Shown piece after piece: positions 1 through 8,270 of a stretch of 14,632 nucleotides of DNA. Both the position numbers and the translations under genes were made by a program. Positions within the stretch are counted from its first letter, which is position 1, and every line of letters starts with the position of its first letter. The DNA lies in contig JBAYHA010000028.1 of NCBI GenBank assembly GCA_041666425.1, positions 1-14,632 on the forward strand, written 5' to 3'. Source of the stretch: JBAYHA01 sp041666425. GTDB taxonomy: Bacteria; Patescibacteriota; Patescibacteriia; UBA11705; JABHMO01. The notes under the pieces are model-generated. The model was not told where the DNA came from. It worked only from the letters and a program-made list of their open reading frames with translations, and ran no database searches.

Positions 1-10
1 CAAGTTAAAA

Positions 11-38
11 TTGCCAGATATTTTGGTTAGTATATAAT
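11..38 (+). promoter_or_regulatory. Probable sigma-70 promoter for the recombinase gene
   Basis: TTGCCA at 11-16 and TATAAT at 33-38 are 16 bp apart, one mismatch from the consensus -35 and a perfect -10. Transcription would start near 45 and leave a leader of about 150 bases before the recombinase ATG. Assignment to that gene rests on orientation and on the absence of another gene between. Confidence 0.55.
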
Positions 39-49
39 AACTATAACGT

Positions 50-69
50 CGCATAATTTGTATTGTGCG
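50..69 (+). other. Leader hairpin at the predicted 5' end of the recombinase transcript
   Basis: CGCATAAT (50-57) pairs with ATTGTGCG (62-69) through 8 positions, one of them a T-G wobble, with the loop TTGT at 58-61. No T-run follows, so it is not a terminator. It begins about five bases after the predicted start of transcription and could protect the RNA 5' end; that role is inferred. Nothing else recognisable was seen between 70 and 197. Confidence 0.4.
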
Positions 70-197
70 AAGTTCTATATAAACAAAGACTTGACTCACC
101 CAGCGTTAAGAACAATGTTGCTTGATGTTGATTATTTTTATCAGCAGTTTCGCGTTATTTATTCATAGGAATTATTCAGTTTACAAATTTTAATTTT

Positions 198-1187
198 ATG
201 ACGAAGTTGTCGTCTCGTCATATTCGTGTGTTTATGCAAAATTCCACATCCCCTATTATTTCTCACATAAAAAATTTTCTTGATTATTTGGATATTGAAA
301 AAGGACTTTCTGGCAAAACTCAAGAAAATTATTCGCGTTATTTGGATCGTTTTGTTAAATGGTTAAAAAAAGAGAATTTGGAATTGTTAAAGCCACACGA
401 ATTAATGCCGGATATTGTTTGGAATTATCGTGTTTTTCTTTCACGGCAAACCATGGGCAAAAACACGCATGAACCTTTGAAAAAATCGACCCAAAATTAT
501 TATCTAATCGCTTTGCGTAATTTATTAAGCTATTTCGCAGACAAAGATATAATCTCTTTGCCTGCGGATAAGATTAAACTGGCCAAGCAAGATCGCAAAA
601 AGGCAGTTCATTTTTTAACCGTAGAACAAATTGATGAGTTGCTAAAATGCGCCAATGGTGTTGACTTGCCGGGCTTGCGTGACAGGGCGATTCTGGAGAC
701 TCTTTTTTCTACCGGGTTGCGTGTCGCGGAAATTGTCAAATTAAATCGCGATCAATTTGCCAAAGCGGAAAGTTTTTTGGAACTAAATATTACCGGTAAG
801 GGTAACAAAGTACGAACAATTTATTTTTCAGATCGCGCATTAACCCATATTAAATTTTATTTGAACAAAAGAGATGATGTGGATCGTGCTCTTTTTGTTA
901 ATTATCGTCCGGGATGTGAAAAACTTACCGACCGACGCTTGACCACTCGTGCGGTGGAAAATGTTGTCAAAAAGTATGTCCTGATTGCGGGGCTGGAAAC
1001 AAAAACTTCTCCTCATACCCTGCGTCACTCATTTGCCACTGATTTGCTTATGCATGGCGTAGATTTACGGTTGGTGCAAGAGTTTTTGGGTCATTCGGAT
1101 ATTGGCACTACGCAAATTTACACGCACGTCACTAATCAAAAATTACGCGATGTTTACAAAAAAATAAAAGAGCAAGAAAGAATTTAA
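198..1187 (+). CDS. Tyrosine recombinase, XerC/XerD type
   Basis: Site-specific tyrosine recombinase, most likely the Xer enzyme that resolves chromosome dimers at a dif-like site near cell division. The N-terminal SAM-like core-binding domain covers about residues 20-115 (FLDYLDIEKGLSGKTQENY is typical of Xer N-termini) and the catalytic domain about 138-320. All expected active-site residues are visible: R175 in STGLR, K201 in GKGNKVR, H273 and R276 in HTLRH, H299 in LGHS, and nucleophile Y308 in TQIYTHV. Length is normal for Xer (about 300). No extra insert of the integron-integrase kind is seen. Neither the first ATG nor the one at 234 has a Shine-Dalgarno; the Xer-like sequence starts just after the second, so a 317-residue product from 234 is equally possible. 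It stands alone, with no phage or transposon genes near, which favours a housekeeping role over a mobile-element integrase. Confidence 0.93.
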   Translation: MTKLSSRHIRVFMQNSTSPIISHIKNFLDYLDIEKGLSGKTQENYSRYLDRFVKWLKKENLELLKPHELMPDIVWNYRVFLSRQTMGKNTHEPLKKSTQNYYLIALRNLLSYFADKDIISLPADKIKLAKQDRKKAVHFLTVEQIDELLKCANGVDLPGLRDRAILETLFSTGLRVAEIVKLNRDQFAKAESFLELNITGKGNKVRTIYFSDRALTHIKFYLNKRDDVDRALFVNYRPGCEKLTDRRLTTRAVENVVKKYVLIAGLETKTSPHTLRHSFATDLLMHGVDLRLVQEFLGHSDIGTTQIYTHVTNQKLRDVYKKIKEQERI

Positions 1188-1221
1188 ATTATCCACAGTT
1201 GGATTATTTTGGTCTGTTTTA

Positions 1222-1230
1222 TGGTATAAT
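1222..1230 (+). promoter_or_regulatory. Extended -10 promoter for the small membrane protein and giant surface protein
   Basis: TGGTATAAT at 1222-1230 is a perfect extended -10 element (TGn plus TATAAT). The best -35 candidate, TTGGAT at 1199-1204, is 20 bp away, so the promoter probably depends on the TG extension. Start of transcription is expected near 1237, giving a 39-base leader to the ATG at 1276. Confidence 0.6.
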
Positions 1231-1275
1231 ATAAAAAAGGATTTTATCATTTGCTAAAAATGAAATTTTTTAATT

Positions 1276-1494
1276 ATGCAAAAAAATTATAATTATTTAA
1301 ATTGGAATGTTTTGTTTTGTGCTATTCTGTTGATTAATTTTTTACTGACAACTTTTATCTTTTTTAACCAAAGGGCATTGTCCAAAGAATTTCGCCAAGA
1401 AAATACAAAAGTCACGGAGTCATTAAGTGGTATTTATGGGCAAATGTATTATTTGAACAGTCATTTTAGCAATCTCGAAATAAAACTAAAATAA
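1276..1494 (+). CDS. Small single-span membrane protein of unknown function
   Basis: A 72-residue protein not recognised as any family. Residues 11-30 (NVLFCAILLINFLLTTFIFF) form one clear membrane segment. The rest, about 31-72, is polar and predicted helical, with regularly spaced hydrophobic residues, and could be a short coiled coil. No cleavage site is evident, so it is likely a membrane-anchored helix. There is no Shine-Dalgarno, as for most genes here. It lies 39 bases behind a good extended -10 promoter and ends 27 bases before the giant surface protein, with no terminator between, so the two are probably cotranscribed. A helper role in export or anchoring of the large protein is suggested only by this position. 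Confidence 0.7.
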   Translation: MQKNYNYLNWNVLFCAILLINFLLTTFIFFNQRALSKEFRQENTKVTESLSGIYGQMYYLNSHFSNLEIKLK

Positions 1495-1521
1495 CCTCAT
1501 ATATAAAAATCAAATTTAACA

Positions 1522-4500
1522 ATGTTCACTATGAAAAGTAAAACAAAAAATAGCCGACACTTATTTTACCGTAGTGTCAATTTATTGATAATAATAAGTG
1601 TAATGTTTTGGTCTTTGGGCTTGCCGATTTCGGTCAAGGCGGCCATAACCGCTTCGGCAACAAAAACAACAACCGAAAATCAAGAAATAGCTCTTGATGG
1701 CAAGGTTAATTTATTAAAATTCACTTTATCGGCCAGTGCCGGCGAAACACTTAACGGATTAACCTTAAATATTACAGGAGCGAATAATTTTGATCTGTTG
1801 GCAGATTTGGATGCGGCCGTTCCTCAGGTCAGCTCGCCATTTATGATTTATCCCCATGCCACGAGCGAAGATGGTGTTGTTTTGGTACCGAGTGAAATTA
1901 CGGGAACCTATCCAAATTATACAGTTACTTTTGTTTCGCCAGGTCCACCATCAACAATACCCGAGGCTCCAACCGATTATTATATTAAAATGTATGTTGA
2001 TACGGATGCTGTTTCTGGACATCAATTAACAGCAACTCTTCCGACAAATGGGATTGTTACATCAGCGAACTCCCCTACACTTGGTGCGGTGGTAACTTCG
2101 GATACGGTTTGTTTAGTCGCTTGCCCCGTAGTCAATAATTTCAAACTAAAAGGTTATGGCCCCATGAATGGCCAAACGGGTGTTCCTCAAATGTCCCCAG
2201 TTGATTTTGGTTTTAATGAAGCCCTAAATGCAACGGTATCATCTAATTTAAGTGATTATTTTTCTATTTCTCCGTCTGTAGTTGGTGGAACTTGGCAATA
2301 TATATCAGAAACATTTGGTAACTTTACAATGAGACGAGTCACCTTTAATGCTCCCAATGGGTTAGCATTAAATGTCACTTATACCGTAAGTATGCTAAAA
2401 ACAATAACCAATACCAGCGATCAAGCGGTTGGGTTGGATCTATTTTCTGGTGTTACTGCTTTGACAGAGACAGAGACCGCTTATAGGTTTAGTTTTACTA
2501 CAAATGCGACAGTAATTAACGGTGGAGCCTTTGCGCCAATGGCTATGGCCGGCTATCCTACGGAAAACATGCAACAAGTACCAACTTCAATTACCGCGAT
2601 CAATGTAAATTTTGATCGACAAAACATGGATACCACGACTTTTGGCAGTGGGAATGTTTATTTGGCAAAAATTGTTAATGGATCCCCTGTTACTGTTTCA
2701 AATACCACTGTTTTTCCAACAACAGGGACAAGCGGGACTGTAGCCATTAAAAATTTTACCTTGGATAGTGATAGTCGTTATCGAGTGTTTGTGACAAGAA
2801 ATGTCAAGGATAGTAGTGGGCAACCTCTCGCAGGATTGCCTGTTCAGGGTTCGGAAAACGGTCCATTTTATTTTGACTTTTATACAGGGACATCTTCGTC
2901 CTCTGTTGTTTCCGCTTTTAGTGGTTGTAGTATTGATCGATATTTCAGTTCTGGAAATATTGTTGCTGTTCCTGTCGGAATAGTTATTGCGACATCATTT
3001 AGCAATCCTTTGGATCCACAAACCATTACTACAGCTAATGTTACCTTGGCGGCTGGAGAAACTCCGGTTGAAGGAACTGTCCGTTATGAAGCCACGGGCA
3101 ACAAAATAATTTTTACTCCATCCGCAATTTTAACTGCCGAAACAGCTTATACCTTTACGGTAAGTGCGAATATAAAAAGTATAACGGGCACAAATATCGT
3201 AGCAATGACTCGTGAATTTACCACCGGATTGGCTGATGTTACAAAACCGTTAGTGGTTTTGTCCGAAGCTGACAATTATGGTTTGCGCATAGAGTTCAAT
3301 GAATTTGTCAACAAAACCACAGCGGAGAATAAATCTTATTACACGTTAAAAACGCGTAGCGATGCGACAGATTGGAGTTCGGTGAGCGCCACAAGTCTGA
3401 CCAGTGCCAATATTCGCTATATCGAAGAAAGCAAAGAAATTTTTATTGATGGGCTCACTTTAACTGCAGGACATGAATTTCAATTAACTCTTGCTACTTC
3501 AATTACAGATTTGTCCGATAATGCGTTGGATGATACCAGTTCGGCTAACATCAAGACCGGTTATGTAATGGACGCTTCCCTTTTTTCCGGTGGACAAGGC
3601 ATGATGGGTACTTCCAGCTATGGATTTGAGGATTTTGATATGAAACAAATGGGCATGACACCAATTAGCGTTATGCCAATTAACACTCTTGCTTTTAGTA
3701 CAACAAATTATGTTGTCAATTTACCAATTTCAAGTCAAATTCCAGTTAACGGGACTATCCAATTAACCTTCCCAGAAGGTTTTGATATTTCCGGTGCAAA
3801 GAAAGATCCCTATAATCCAAATAATAATGATTTTAATAGGACTAATGTCGGCAATACTGTAACCTTTGCTACAACAGATCCTTCGGGAACGACTACAAAT
3901 GGGATTGATAATGATGGTATTGGTGTTATTGGCACAAAAACCATTGTAATCAAATTAAGTGCAGCCACTCAATCAACTGATTTTCTTAGTTTTGATCTCA
4001 GTAATATAATCAACACAACCGTGCCAAAAGGTTTTGAAACATCAGGATATCAAGTTGAAATAAAAACCAAAAACAGTAGTGGTGTTTTATTGGAAGCGCT
4101 TACTTCCATGCCATTTTTTATCGCCAAAGGGGGTGCTGGCTCAATAAGTGGACAAATTCATGGTGTTGGCTCAGGACACAACGGCACAATTGAATTGATG
4201 CTTGGTTCACCAATAACAGGACCAATCCAAAAAAATATTACTATTACTGGCACAGGCGACGCTTCCGCTGATGGCACATATAGGTTTGATTATTTACCGG
4301 ATGGTGAATATTATCTGTTTACTAATTCAGTGATGACTCTTGGTGCAGGAACATATTTTGGTAGCACTGCTCCAACCATTGTCAGAGTTTCCGGTGGTGC
4401 AAGTGAAACAAAAAATATTACTTTAGAAGCTGATAGTTCTGGTGCAGGAAAATATACTGTAACTGTTAGATTGATTGGTGATTTCAGAACAGGAGGAACA

Positions 4501-7500
4501 AATGACAGTGTTGATATTTTTGCTGGATCGCCAAATAATTTCAAAGTAAAAACAGTCACTCCTGGAAATACCGAAGGGACCAATTATGAAATGTATCTCT
4601 CTGATGGGAATTGGATGATTGGTGTTGGACCTTCTACTCCAAAAGGAGTCAATTCAACCTCAGCGACTATGACTGATTGGATGTCTCCACAACCAACCAG
4701 TATTACTGTTTCTGGTAATGGTACAGCAATCCAAGAGACCAGTGTCACGGCTAATGATGGGACAATTGTTGTAAATTTGGGTTCTCAAACAACCAAAACC
4801 ATTTCCGGAACGGTTGTTGATGGCAATAGTGACGGAATTTCTAATGCAGAGGTCTATGCTTACCAACCGCAAGGCGGGTTTGGCGGATCAAATGCCAAAA
4901 CAGCTACGGATGGAACTTTTACCTTAAAAATCCCTGTTTTAGGAACTTATTCAGTCGGAGCTTTTAAACCCGGATTACCAAATGCCGGAGTTCAAGCAAT
5001 TGATGTCCAAGATAATGTTTCAGGGGTTGTAATTAAAATGCAAAAATCAGATTATACAATTCAAGGAAAAGTCTTGAATTCAGACGGCAACGGAGTAGCT
5101 TATTCCCCTGTTTGGGCCTATGAACCAAGCGGTTATGGTAATACTTCGACGACGACTGATTCCAGCGGTAATTATATTTTGTACGTAGGTAATGGGACGT
5201 GGCGTATCCAAGCGGATGCACAAGGAATCGGCTTTTTGCAATACACTTCTGATGTAACTGTAAATGGAGTTTCCCAAACTGGAATTAATTTGCGTCCGGA
5301 TACGGCTACTACTTTTTATGCGGTTAGCGGGAATATTACTCTAGACGGAACGGCGCAAGCGAATACTCCTGTTCGCGCTGTCAAATATGACGCCAATGGG
5401 ATATATCAAGGACGTGAATATGGCGCAATGACTGATTCCAGCGGTAATTATTCAATTACTGTCCCTGCCGGAATTTATCGTATTGACACATGGAATCCAA
5501 CTTATGGCGAAGTTGGTCGAACTGATGCTGACGATTATGCGAATAATCCGGCTAATGTAAATCTTACGAGCGCTAACAAAACGGGTGTAAATATTGTAGT
5601 TGCTTCAGAAAATTTAAAAACAGTAACTTTAAAATTTAATAACGCTACGGCATCGCAATCTGGTTATGTTAGAATCGAGGGCGTTGACTACACAAGTGCC
5701 GTAAATCAAAAATCAAATGGATTGGTAAAAAATATTCGTATTCCAATTTTGACAACCAATCAAACTGTCAAATTGCAAGCTGGTGATTATTTATTTTTTG
5801 CAGATGTACCTGGCGTGGGACAATACATCCCGACTGATGATTGCGAAACTTACCCCTCTGGTTGTTTGGACGAAACAAAACATTTGATTTCAGTTTCCGC
5901 GAATAGAGATGTAAACTTTGTTTTACCTGATACCAGCTCTGCATCCAATATGGTTACTGTAAGTGGCACAGTTACTAGTGGTGAATCCAATGTAGAAAAT
6001 GCTTGGGTTTGGGTTTCCAATCCACAAAACGGGTTCAATGTTGGGACAAGCACTGCCAGTAACGGCACGTACAGTTTAACTGTTCCAGTGTTGGGTTCCG
6101 GAAATTACAAAATTGGCGCTGACAAACCGGGTTATGTTTCAGTTGAACCAAGTAGTTTGAACTTGACTGATGCCAATGCTGATGGTACTGCTGATAATGC
6201 CAAAAATTTTACTATAACCGCATATTCAAAAACAATTTCCGGGTATCTATTTGCTGATGCTGATGGAGGAACGACTAATGCAAAAGATACCGGCGAAGAA
6301 ATAGCCACGGGTTGGGTGTACGCCAGAGAAACAACAACCAACAGAATGAGTCACTCTCAAGCAGATTCTTCTGGATATTATAGTTTGGGTGTTACCGCAG
6401 GCACTTGGAAAGTATTTGGTTCTGCTGATGGTTATACCGAAGCACAGTATTCTGTAGCAGGAACAGCAACGACATTGACTGTCGCTGGAGTAAATTTAAC
6501 TGATAAAAACATCAAGCTTACCGCTGACAATAATTGGTCCAGAAAAAACAAAAATAAACCCATTACTCCATCATCTGGCGGGGTGTTAGATGATACTGCC
6601 ACAGACGGTACTGGTGTAAAAATTACTGTACCCGCTAATGCTCTTGGTAGTGATACTAATGCAGGTGTACTCGGCGTGACCAACACCAGCGCGGTAACAC
6701 AAACAAATTCCAATACACCTTTTGGTGGGACAGGCAAGGAAATTACCGCAACTGATAATGCCGGACAACCGATTACCAATTTAAATGATTATATTGATCT
6801 GGAAATGACTTATTGGAAAGCTGATGTTGATGCCGAAGTAACGGCTAATAATTTACAAGACTACAACAAATTAAAAACAATGAAAGTCAGTTATTTTGAC
6901 GCTTCGTTGAATGATTGGGTTTCATTACCAACAACCAGAACTGCTTATTACAAAACTTTAAATGCAGACACAGAATGGAAAACTTACAATGGAACAGCTA
7001 CCGAAACAGGGTTTGATAAATTTATTGACGATGCCCTTATCAATTCCACGTTCACTTCTTACGAAGATTACAAATTGGTATTCACATCTTCAACCAACCA
7101 CTTAACAATCTTTGGTGTTACTACTCCAACAGATTTAACTCCCCCATCCAAACCAACGGGATTAACTCAATCAAGTGGTACAGGAACAACTGTGGTTTTG
7201 GACTGGTCTAATAATGCGGAAGCTGATTTGTTGGAATACGAGGTTTATCGTTCAACTTCATCTCCTGTTACAACATCCAGTACTCAGGTTAACATTTCTC
7301 AAGTTTCCAGTTCTGCGTTCACTGATAATACCACTACTGCATGGACTTCATATTACTATACTGCAACTGCTGTTGATGATAGTGGTAATGAATCAACGGT
7401 TGCTGATGAAGTACAAATGTGTTCAACAAAAACAGTGAGCAATGGTACAGTTTCAGCTAGTTGTGCTATAACTTGCGACAGTGGTTATACTCAATCAGGC

Positions 7501-8220
7501 AATAGCTGTGTTGCTAGTTCAAGACACGCCGCCTATACAGGCGATACTCCGGTAGAAACTCCGGCTCCGGCAAGCTCACCAGTAGTTAATAATACTCCGG
7601 CTACACAAGCAACTGCCGAAACAACAAATCAACCGACAGAACAAACTAATCCAATAGTAGAAACAACTCCAGTTCCCACGCCTGTTTCCACACCAATAAT
7701 AACCAGCGCCATACCGGTTCAACCAAGTGTTAGAGATTTGTCTATCGAACAAACTGCGCAAACATTAGCTCAACAATCATTTACAATAACTCCGACAACA
7801 GAGGTTGTTAACTTTATCGCTTATGGCTCGCCGATCATTGAACTAAAATATAATAGCAATGAAAGAAAAGTTATTTTGCAAGACTTCCAATCTATTTACA
7901 ATAAATTGCCAACCACCGAAAAAGACTGGACTAATGTAGCCAAAATTAGCGAAGGAGAGCGCCCAACTCGTGTTTTAAGTGCAGAAGTAAAAGCGCTCAA
8001 AGAATTCAACAAGATTTTTGGTCGCCAAGTTAATTTCCAAAAAGCCAATGAAGAAAAATTTATTCATCAATTGGCTTATCGTATGAGGATGGAATCACGA
8101 AATTTGTACAAAGAAGGTTTGGCTTTGTCCAAGTATATTAGACTCTACCGCAAAGTTCCAAAAGATAATTTTAGTTGGGCAATCGTTAGATCTTGGGCCT
8201 ACTCCGGAATGTTAAAATAA
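1522..8220 (+). CDS. Giant secreted multidomain surface protein (SbsA-like Ig, carboxypeptidase-regulatory-like repeats, FN3)
   Basis: A 2232-residue exported protein, probably a surface adhesin or cell-wall fibre. Residues 1-40 are a Sec signal peptide (basic start, LLIIISVMFWSLGL core, cleavage after VKA). A beta-rich domain (41-200) is followed by four SbsA/Big_5-type Ig-like domains at about 212-330, 342-457, 467-570 and 572-682. A further beta region spans 690-873. Then come about eight carboxypeptidase-regulatory/CNA-B-like beta-sandwich repeats (874-1670), with recurring SGxV and TDSSGNYxLxV motifs. Next are a ZU5-like region (1690-1865, ITVPANAL), a fibronectin type III domain (1873-1965), a four-cysteine module (C1967, C1981, C1985, C1996), a Pro/Thr-rich linker (2005-2075) and a C-terminal helical triple repeat (2117-2229). 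There is no LPXTG motif or C-terminal membrane segment. ATG at 1531 is an equally good start. Family assignments are by eye; overall class is secure, ligand unknown. Confidence 0.9.
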   Translation: MFTMKSKTKNSRHLFYRSVNLLIIISVMFWSLGLPISVKAAITASATKTTTENQEIALDGKVNLLKFTLSASAGETLNGLTLNITGANNFDLLADLDAAVPQVSSPFMIYPHATSEDGVVLVPSEITGTYPNYTVTFVSPGPPSTIPEAPTDYYIKMYVDTDAVSGHQLTATLPTNGIVTSANSPTLGAVVTSDTVCLVACPVVNNFKLKGYGPMNGQTGVPQMSPVDFGFNEALNATVSSNLSDYFSISPSVVGGTWQYISETFGNFTMRRVTFNAPNGLALNVTYTVSMLKTITNTSDQAVGLDLFSGVTALTETETAYRFSFTTNATVINGGAFAPMAMAGYPTENMQQVPTSITAINVNFDRQNMDTTTFGSGNVYLAKIVNGSPVTVSNTTVFPTTGTSGTVAIKNFTLDSDSRYRVFVTRNVKDSSGQPLAGLPVQGSENGPFYFDFYTGTSSSSVVSAFSGCSIDRYFSSGNIVAVPVGIVIATSFSNPLDPQTITTANVTLAAGETPVEGTVRYEATGNKIIFTPSAILTAETAYTFTVSANIKSITGTNIVAMTREFTTGLADVTKPLVVLSEADNYGLRIEFNEFVNKTTAENKSYYTLKTRSDATDWSSVSATSLTSANIRYIEESKEIFIDGLTLTAGHEFQLTLATSITDLSDNALDDTSSANIKTGYVMDASLFSGGQGMMGTSSYGFEDFDMKQMGMTPISVMPINTLAFSTTNYVVNLPISSQIPVNGTIQLTFPEGFDISGAKKDPYNPNNNDFNRTNVGNTVTFATTDPSGTTTNGIDNDGIGVIGTKTIVIKLSAATQSTDFLSFDLSNIINTTVPKGFETSGYQVEIKTKNSSGVLLEALTSMPFFIAKGGAGSISGQIHGVGSGHNGTIELMLGSPITGPIQKNITITGTGDASADGTYRFDYLPDGEYYLFTNSVMTLGAGTYFGSTAPTIVRVSGGASETKNITLEADSSGAGKYTVTVRLIGDFRTGGTNDSVDIFAGSPNNFKVKTVTPGNTEGTNYEMYLSDGNWMIGVGPSTPKGVNSTSATMTDWMSPQPTSITVSGNGTAIQETSVTANDGTIVVNLGSQTTKTISGTVVDGNSDGISNAEVYAYQPQGGFGGSNAKTATDGTFTLKIPVLGTYSVGAFKPGLPNAGVQAIDVQDNVSGVVIKMQKSDYTIQGKVLNSDGNGVAYSPVWAYEPSGYGNTSTTTDSSGNYILYVGNGTWRIQADAQGIGFLQYTSDVTVNGVSQTGINLRPDTATTFYAVSGNITLDGTAQANTPVRAVKYDANGIYQGREYGAMTDSSGNYSITVPAGIYRIDTWNPTYGEVGRTDADDYANNPANVNLTSANKTGVNIVVASENLKTVTLKFNNATASQSGYVRIEGVDYTSAVNQKSNGLVKNIRIPILTTNQTVKLQAGDYLFFADVPGVGQYIPTDDCETYPSGCLDETKHLISVSANRDVNFVLPDTSSASNMVTVSGTVTSGESNVENAWVWVSNPQNGFNVGTSTASNGTYSLTVPVLGSGNYKIGADKPGYVSVEPSSLNLTDANADGTADNAKNFTITAYSKTISGYLFADADGGTTNAKDTGEEIATGWVYARETTTNRMSHSQADSSGYYSLGVTAGTWKVFGSADGYTEAQYSVAGTATTLTVAGVNLTDKNIKLTADNNWSRKNKNKPITPSSGGVLDDTATDGTGVKITVPANALGSDTNAGVLGVTNTSAVTQTNSNTPFGGTGKEITATDNAGQPITNLNDYIDLEMTYWKADVDAEVTANNLQDYNKLKTMKVSYFDASLNDWVSLPTTRTAYYKTLNADTEWKTYNGTATETGFDKFIDDALINSTFTSYEDYKLVFTSSTNHLTIFGVTTPTDLTPPSKPTGLTQSSGTGTTVVLDWSNNAEADLLEYEVYRSTSSPVTTSSTQVNISQVSSSAFTDNTTTAWTSYYYTATAVDDSGNESTVADEVQMCSTKTVSNGTVSASCAITCDSGYTQSGNSCVASSRHAAYTGDTPVETPAPASSPVVNNTPATQATAETTNQPTEQTNPIVETTPVPTPVSTPIITSAIPVQPSVRDLSIEQTAQTLAQQSFTITPTTEVVNFIAYGSPIIELKYNSNERKVILQDFQSIYNKLPTTEKDWTNVAKISEGERPTRVLSAEVKALKEFNKIFGRQVNFQKANEEKFIHQLAYRMRMESRNLYKEGLALSKYIRLYRKVPKDNFSWAIVRSWAYSGMLK
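5154..5451 (+). repeat. 22-base exact direct repeat inside the surface-protein gene
   Basis: Positions 5154-5175 and 5430-5451 are identical over 22 bases and encode TDSSGNY in successive carboxypeptidase-regulatory-like repeats. The identity at nucleotide level suggests recent duplication or gene conversion between neighbouring protein repeats. Confidence 0.75.
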
Positions 8221-8224
8221 ATAA

Positions 8225-8270
8225 ATAACAAAAAAAACAGAACCAATCACGGTTCTGTTTTTTTTGTTAT
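8225..8270. terminator. Bidirectional rho-independent terminator between convergent genes
   Basis: A perfect 20-bp inverted repeat: 8225-8244 pairs with 8251-8270 around a six-base loop (AATCAC). The core is ACAGAACC/GGTTCTGT, flanked by eight A on one side and eight T on the other, so it works as a terminator on both strands. It ends transcription of the surface protein (stop at 8218-8220) and of the M23 gene, whose stop codon (8267-8269) lies inside the stem. Confidence 0.92.

Noticed and set aside
1..54. Possible ends of genes at the left edge (a plus-strand frame stopping at 30; a minus-strand frame from 54 off the edge)
   Set aside because: Only 9 and 18 codons are visible, with no recognisable sequence; the plus-strand frame overlaps the promoter.
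198..1187. Recombinase as an integron or phage integrase marking a mobile island
   Set aside because: It has plain Xer architecture and length, and no attachment-site repeats, tRNA or phage genes are nearby.
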